Origin: an uncultured Actinomycetes bacterium
GTDB taxonomy: Bacteria > Actinomycetota > Actinomycetes > S36-B12
Direction: 5' to 3'
Assembly (NCBI GenBank): GCA_913061025.1
Contig: CAJXUJ010000046.1
Coordinates: forward strand, 1 to 8,436
DNA length: 8,436 bases
Below are positions 4,844 through 8,436 of the stretch, one piece after another. The position numbers and the translations under genes are program-made. A model generated the notes under the pieces. It was not told the DNA's origin, made no database searches, and saw only the letters and a list, made by a program, of their open reading frames with translations. Numbering within the stretch: the first letter of the stretch is position 1; the number at the start of each line of letters is the position of its first letter.

Positions 4844-7800
4844 CTACCAGCCGGAGACACCGGGACTGGAGTGCCACAACTTGCTCGGCGGCTTGGTCTC
4901 AGGCGGCCTGTGCACGGACGCACCCGCGGGGGCGATGTCCGCGTACGGCGATTGCCGAAAGCCACTCGCGTGCACAAGCACCTTTCGCGGACCCTCTTCA
5001 CCGCTATCCACCTGCTCGGATCGGGGTTCGTGGGTGAGCAATGAGCGGACCGCATCGATGCCCTCTGCTTTCCAGAGCCGGCGAACACCTCCGAGATCCC
5101 AGCACCCGGTGGCCCGCATCGAGACACCTTTGGGGCCTGATCGGCGAAGTTCACCCCGCACGATGACAAGCCAGGAACTGAACAAGGTCGCCGAGTAGTG
5201 CTCTTGGACATCATCGAAGAAGGCCGCGTCGATCGGACCGGTGGAATCGTCGAGTGTGACGAAGATGACGCGTCGACCACTGCGCACCGGTGGACTTTGG
5301 ATCGCGACCTTGACCCCCGCGACCCACACGGTGCTGCCAGACCTTTGCTTGAGCAGATCACGCGACGCGACGGCACGGATCTCAGCAAGCAGATCCTTGT
5401 AGAAGTCGATGACGTGTGCGCTGACATCCAGACCCAGAACCGACATCTCCGCCCGCACCCGATCACTTGCTTTCATATCCGGCAGCCCGGTAGCCGGCAC
5501 GTGTTCGGCAGCCGATCCGAGGAGATCCAAGGACAGTTGCGCATCAACACTCGCCGAACCGGCATGCCGATCGATGTCGGCGAGTTGCAACAGCAGGTCT
5601 CGCCGTGTTGTGGGCGCCGGATGCAAGCCATCGAACGCACCGGTGATGATCAGGTTCTCCGCCGTGGGACGGGAAAGTCCGGCCCGACGCACGGCATCGG
5701 CGAGCGAGGAAAACGGGCGACGACGCACCAACGCCTGAACTTCCTCGTCGCTGATACCCGACACCTCCGTCAGAGGAATGCGAATAGCAGCCTTCTCCTC
5801 CACGCGATACACATCCTCGGACGCGTTCACGTCGATCCCCCGAACAGTGATCCCATGCACTCGTGCGTCGTCGAGTAGCAACCGCTTGGGGTACATCCCC
5901 GGATCGTGCGTGAGCACTCCTGCGTAGAACGCCGCCGGATGGTGTGCCTTCAACCATGCCGATTGATACGTGGGTAGCGCGAAGGCTGCAGCGTGCGCTT
6001 TGCAGAAACCGAAGGACGCGAATGCGCGCAGGATCTCCCACACTCGGTCCACACTGGGGACGTCGTAACCGTGGTTGATCGCCGTGGGATAGAACCACGC
6101 CCGGACATCGTCCTGCCCCTCCGGGGAACCCATACTTCGTCGACACTCGTCGGCTTCAGCGAGCGAGCACCCCGTCATAGTCGCGATGATGCGCAGCACC
6201 TGTTCGTGGAAGACCACCACTCCGTAGGTCTCGCGCAGGATCGGCTCCAGATCCGGGTGCGGATACTCCGGCGCTCGCCATCCCTGACGTGCCATGAGGA
6301 ACGGGGTGACCATGTCGGACTTCACCGGCCCTGGCCGGAACAGCGAGATATCGATGATGAGGTCGGAGAATCGATCCGGCGCGAACTTACCCAGCAGTTC
6401 ACGCTGACCCGGTGATTCGATCTGGAAGCACCCCAAGGTCTTCGTCGAGCGGATCAACTCAAACGTCTGGAGATCATCGAGGCGATCACTGTCGAGATCG
6501 ATGCGCTCACCCGAACTGCGCTCGACCTCGGAGACCGCGTGCGCGATAGCCGACTGCATCCGAACCCCGAGCACATCGAGTTTCAATAGTCCCATGTGTT
6601 CGACATCGTGCTTGTCGAAGTGACTCATGCGGTACCCCGCCGCGCTTTCCTCGACCGGGGTGCGATCGAGAAGCGTGGTGTCTGACAGGACGACTCCACA
6701 CGGGTGCATGGCGATGCTCCGAGGAAGTCCGTCGAGCCCTTCGACGAGATCGAAGAAGTGATCGAGATGACCACCGTGGGCCATCTGACCCAGAGGGGAC
6801 GTTCGGAGTTCGGGTAGATCGCTGAGTGCGCTTCTTGCTTGTCGTGCACGCACATGCGGGAAGGCCTTGGCGAAGGCATCGACCTCCCCCGCATCCATTC
6901 CGAGGGCTGCACCGACATCGCGGACGGCATGACGAACCCGATAGGTCTCCATCATCGACACACTCGCCACCCGGTCATCACCGAAGCGGTCGCGGATGAG
7001 GTCGTAGACCTCCAGCCGTCGTGCCGACTCGACGTCGATATCGATATCCGGCAACACCCGCCGCAGCGGAGACAGGAATCGCTCCATCAACAGACCGTGC
7101 CGAATCGGATCCACCCCGCTGATGCCCAACAGATGGGTGACGAGGCTGCCCGCGCCCGAACCACGGGCCGCGACCCGGATGCCCTCGGCGCGCACCATGT
7201 CCACGACTTCCGCGACGGTGAGGAAGTACCCGGAGAAACCCAGCCCGACGATGGTGCGGAGTTCAGCCTCGAGTCGGTGTTCGGCATCGTGCCGCTCGGA
7301 TCCGACATAGCGGTGGGGCAGCGCACGTAGACACCGTTGCCGCAAAAGTGCATCGGCTTCACCGGCAGGATCGGCACTCGGGCGCCCCAACAGCACATCG
7401 AGTTCGGGGACGAATACCTCACCAAGACCGAGATCACGACCAGGATCCAATGCGCAGTACTGCGCCAGATGCCAGGTGTCTTCCAACAGACGTCGGCCGC
7501 CCCGTTCGCTTTGGCCGCCCGATGCATGCGCGATCTCGGCGGCGATCTCTGCCATCTCTTGCCCGGATTTCACGTACGCGTGGGGCTCACCCTGACGCTC
7601 GATGCGCGGGGAGCTCAACGGCACGAGTAGCCGGGATGCGTCCAACACCTCGGCAACGCCGGCGTTGCTGGGGTGGGCGTATCGCACCGCGTTGGTGAGG
7701 ATCGCCGGCATCTTCTGTTGCCGAGCCCACCCGAGCATTCGTGCCGCCGCCGCTGTGGAATAGCGGTGGCGTCGTCGCACCGGAAAGCCTTGGCGTCGGT

Positions 7801-8380
7801 GCGAGGTGATACCGAGCGCGAGGTAACGGTCGAAGATCGCCCGCCACGGACGCGCGGCAGCCTCGGCGAGAACGGGTCGATCAGCGCACAGGTACCGACC
7901 GACTTCCGAATCGGCGCCGAGGATGGCCACCAGACCCTCGCTGTGGTCCCGAAGAGACGACCACGGAACCCACGGCTCACCGCGCACGGTCTGCTCACCG
8001 GTGTGAGCGGCACTAACGATCCGACACAACGACGCCCAACCCCGCGCCCCGGTAGCGATCAGAAGAACCCGCGGACGGGTTTCGTCGATCCAGCTACCGC
8101 CACGCGCCGGGGTCTTGGCCCGCACATCAGGATGCACCCGCACCGGCTGGGTCGATTCGACCGCGATATCCACACCGAGCACCGGCCGCATTCCGAGCCG
8201 GGAACATTCACGTGCCCACCGAACCGCCGCATACAGGCCGTCTCGATCGGTGAGCGCGATGATCGACTGATCGAGTTCGGCTGCCCGCTGCACGAGGGCT
8301 TCCGGCAGCGTGGCTCCGTAGCGCAGTGAGTGACTCGACGCTACGTGCAGATGGGCGAACGGTGGTGTGCCAGCACCCAC
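4844..8380 (-). CDS. dnaE: C-family DNA polymerase, DnaE-type alpha subunit paralogue linked to dinB
   Basis: This encodes 1178 aa from GTG 8380, stop TAG 4846-4844. The polymerase core is intact: RGSGAGSLV (406-414), PDIDIDVE (444-451) with catalytic D445 and D447, third acid D602 in GLLKLDVLG, and the fingers segments FRPGPVKSD (681-689) and FGFCKAHAAAFAL (790-802). A helix-hairpin-helix region (about 866-920) and an OB-fold (about 1016-1092) follow. The N-terminal PHP domain is degraded: at the usual HxHS-D positions it reads HVAS with Tyr21, and TDHDG is TDRDG (44-48). It is not the canonical mycobacterial DnaE2 and is probably not the replicative DnaE1; a similar dnaE beside dinP is known to me from Streptomyces coelicolor (SCO1739/SCO1738, from memory, annotated dnaE2 there). 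Likely role: accessory or error-prone synthesis with DinB. The frame stays open to the right edge without an ATG, GTG or TTG, so an upstream start outside the window is possible, though residue 8 onward (FAHLH) already begins the PHP domain. Confidence 0.93.
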   Translation of the reverse strand: MGAGTPPFAHLHVASSHSLRYGATLPEALVQRAAELDQSIIALTDRDGLYAAVRWARECSRLGMRPVLGVDIAVESTQPVRVHPDVRAKTPARGGSWIDETRPRVLLIATGARGWASLCRIVSAAHTGEQTVRGEPWVPWSSLRDHSEGLVAILGADSEVGRYLCADRPVLAEAAARPWRAIFDRYLALGITSHRRQGFPVRRRHRYSTAAAARMLGWARQQKMPAILTNAVRYAHPSNAGVAEVLDASRLLVPLSSPRIERQGEPHAYVKSGQEMAEIAAEIAHASGGQSERGGRRLLEDTWHLAQYCALDPGRDLGLGEVFVPELDVLLGRPSADPAGEADALLRQRCLRALPHRYVGSERHDAEHRLEAELRTIVGLGFSGYFLTVAEVVDMVRAEGIRVAARGSGAGSLVTHLLGISGVDPIRHGLLMERFLSPLRRVLPDIDIDVESARRLEVYDLIRDRFGDDRVASVSMMETYRVRHAVRDVGAALGMDAGEVDAFAKAFPHVRARQARSALSDLPELRTSPLGQMAHGGHLDHFFDLVEGLDGLPRSIAMHPCGVVLSDTTLLDRTPVEESAAGYRMSHFDKHDVEHMGLLKLDVLGVRMQSAIAHAVSEVERSSGERIDLDSDRLDDLQTFELIRSTKTLGCFQIESPGQRELLGKFAPDRFSDLIIDISLFRPGPVKSDMVTPFLMARQGWRAPEYPHPDLEPILRETYGVVVFHEQVLRIIATMTGCSLAEADECRRSMGSPEGQDDVRAWFYPTAINHGYDVPSVDRVWEILRAFASFGFCKAHAAAFALPTYQSAWLKAHHPAAFYAGVLTHDPGMYPKRLLLDDARVHGITVRGIDVNASEDVYRVEEKAAIRIPLTEVSGISDEEVQALVRRRPFSSLADAVRRAGLSRPTAENLIITGAFDGLHPAPTTRRDLLLQLADIDRHAGSASVDAQLSLDLLGSAAEHVPATGLPDMKASDRVRAEMSVLGLDVSAHVIDFYKDLLAEIRAVASRDLLKQRSGSTVWVAGVKVAIQSPPVRSGRRVIFVTLDDSTGPIDAAFFDDVQEHYSATLFSSWLVIVRGELRRSGPKGVSMRATGCWDLGGVRRLWKAEGIDAVRSLLTHEPRSEQVDSGEEGPRKVLVHASGFRQSPYADIAPAGASVHRPPETKPPSKLWHSSPGVSGW
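5519..5539 (-). other. Candidate clamp-binding peptide QLSLDLL in the DnaE paralogue
   Basis: Residues 948-954 follow the helix-hairpin-helix region and precede the OB-fold, the place where bacterial DnaE proteins carry their internal beta-clamp peptide (QxxLF-like). Gln, Leu, Ser and Leu match the QLSLF pattern, but Asp then Leu-Leu replace the usual Leu/Phe end. Position supports the call more than the sequence does. Confidence 0.4.
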
Positions 8381-8436
8381 GCCTAACCGACGGCGCGCAG
8401 ACGCAACTCGAGCGCCGGCTGATGGGCTAACTCGAG
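8381..8436. other. Right edge upstream of dnaE; no promoter or LexA site seen
   Basis: These 56 bases are open in the dnaE frame and contain no in-frame ATG, GTG or TTG. I see no TANNNT box, no good Shine-Dalgarno and no TCGAAC-N4-GTTCGA-type LexA site. AACTCGAG occurs twice, at 8405-8412 and 8429-8436, which is short enough to be chance. The gene's control region, if it has one of its own, probably lies outside the window. Confidence 0.5.

Noticed and set aside
4530..5878. Two consecutive plus-strand open frames of over 220 aa opposite dinB and dnaE
   Set aside because: No family signature, no ribosome sites of note, and complete overlap with the conserved polymerase coding regions.
7673..8329. 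Plus-strand open frame of 218 aa opposite the dnaE PHP region
   Set aside because: Shadow of the dnaE frame; Arg/Pro/His-rich without any domain I recognise.
8381..8436. LexA/SOS box for the polymerase genes
   Set aside because: I looked for TCGAAC-N4-GTTCGA-like sequence here and in the 26-nt and 142-nt gaps and found none. Damage control, if any, would have to come from outside the window.

Overview
The window is GC-rich and densely coded, with GTG starts, short intergenic gaps and protein families (RDD, DUF3040, Rv2499c-like MaoC, secretory lipase, a DinB-linked accessory DnaE) that together point to a chromosomal segment of a mycolic-acid actinobacterium such as Rhodococcus or a relative. 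This placement is by family recognition only. I see no mobile element, RNA gene, CRISPR array or prophage gene.

Layout, left to right. (1) 1-1239, minus strand: a two-gene unit. A 205-aa protein built on degenerate 'VDLxxIV' repeats is followed, with a 4-nt stop/start overlap (GTGA), by an RDD-family membrane protein that runs off the left edge. (2) 1240-1263: only 24 nt separate the start of the repeat protein from a divergent plus-strand gene. That gene has a TANNNT -10 box exactly where a leaderless transcript would need it. (3) 1264-2511, plus strand: a membrane-anchored or exported alpha/beta-hydrolase of the secretory lipase family with a complete candidate catalytic triad. (4) 2501-3457, minus strand: a MaoC-like hydratase whose 3' end overlaps the lipase tail-to-tail by 11 nt, preceded 12 nt upstream by a small DUF3040 two-helix membrane protein. 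(5) 3458-3599: a 142-nt non-coding gap holding a direct repeat (51-nt offset) whose two copies both contain a TATCCT promoter-like hexamer facing the DUF3040 gene. (6) 3600-8380, minus strand: a complete Y-family DNA polymerase IV (DinB) 26 nt downstream of a large C-family DNA polymerase (DnaE paralogue, at least 1178 aa). The last 56 bases remain open in the DnaE frame and hold no obvious promoter.

The dnaE-dinB pair is the most interesting part. It looks like a translesion or error-prone synthesis cassette that differs from the mycobacterial ImuA'-ImuB-DnaE2 mutasome: the Y-family partner keeps its catalytic acids, no imuA or imuB is present, the DnaE has a degraded PHP metal site, and both proteins carry only non-canonical clamp-binding-like peptides. 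To my recollection a similar dnaE-dinP pairing exists in Streptomyces, so the pairing itself is probably not new. The repeat/RDD pair and the duplicated promoter-like element are the other places where the sequence shows structure not explained by ordinary annotation.
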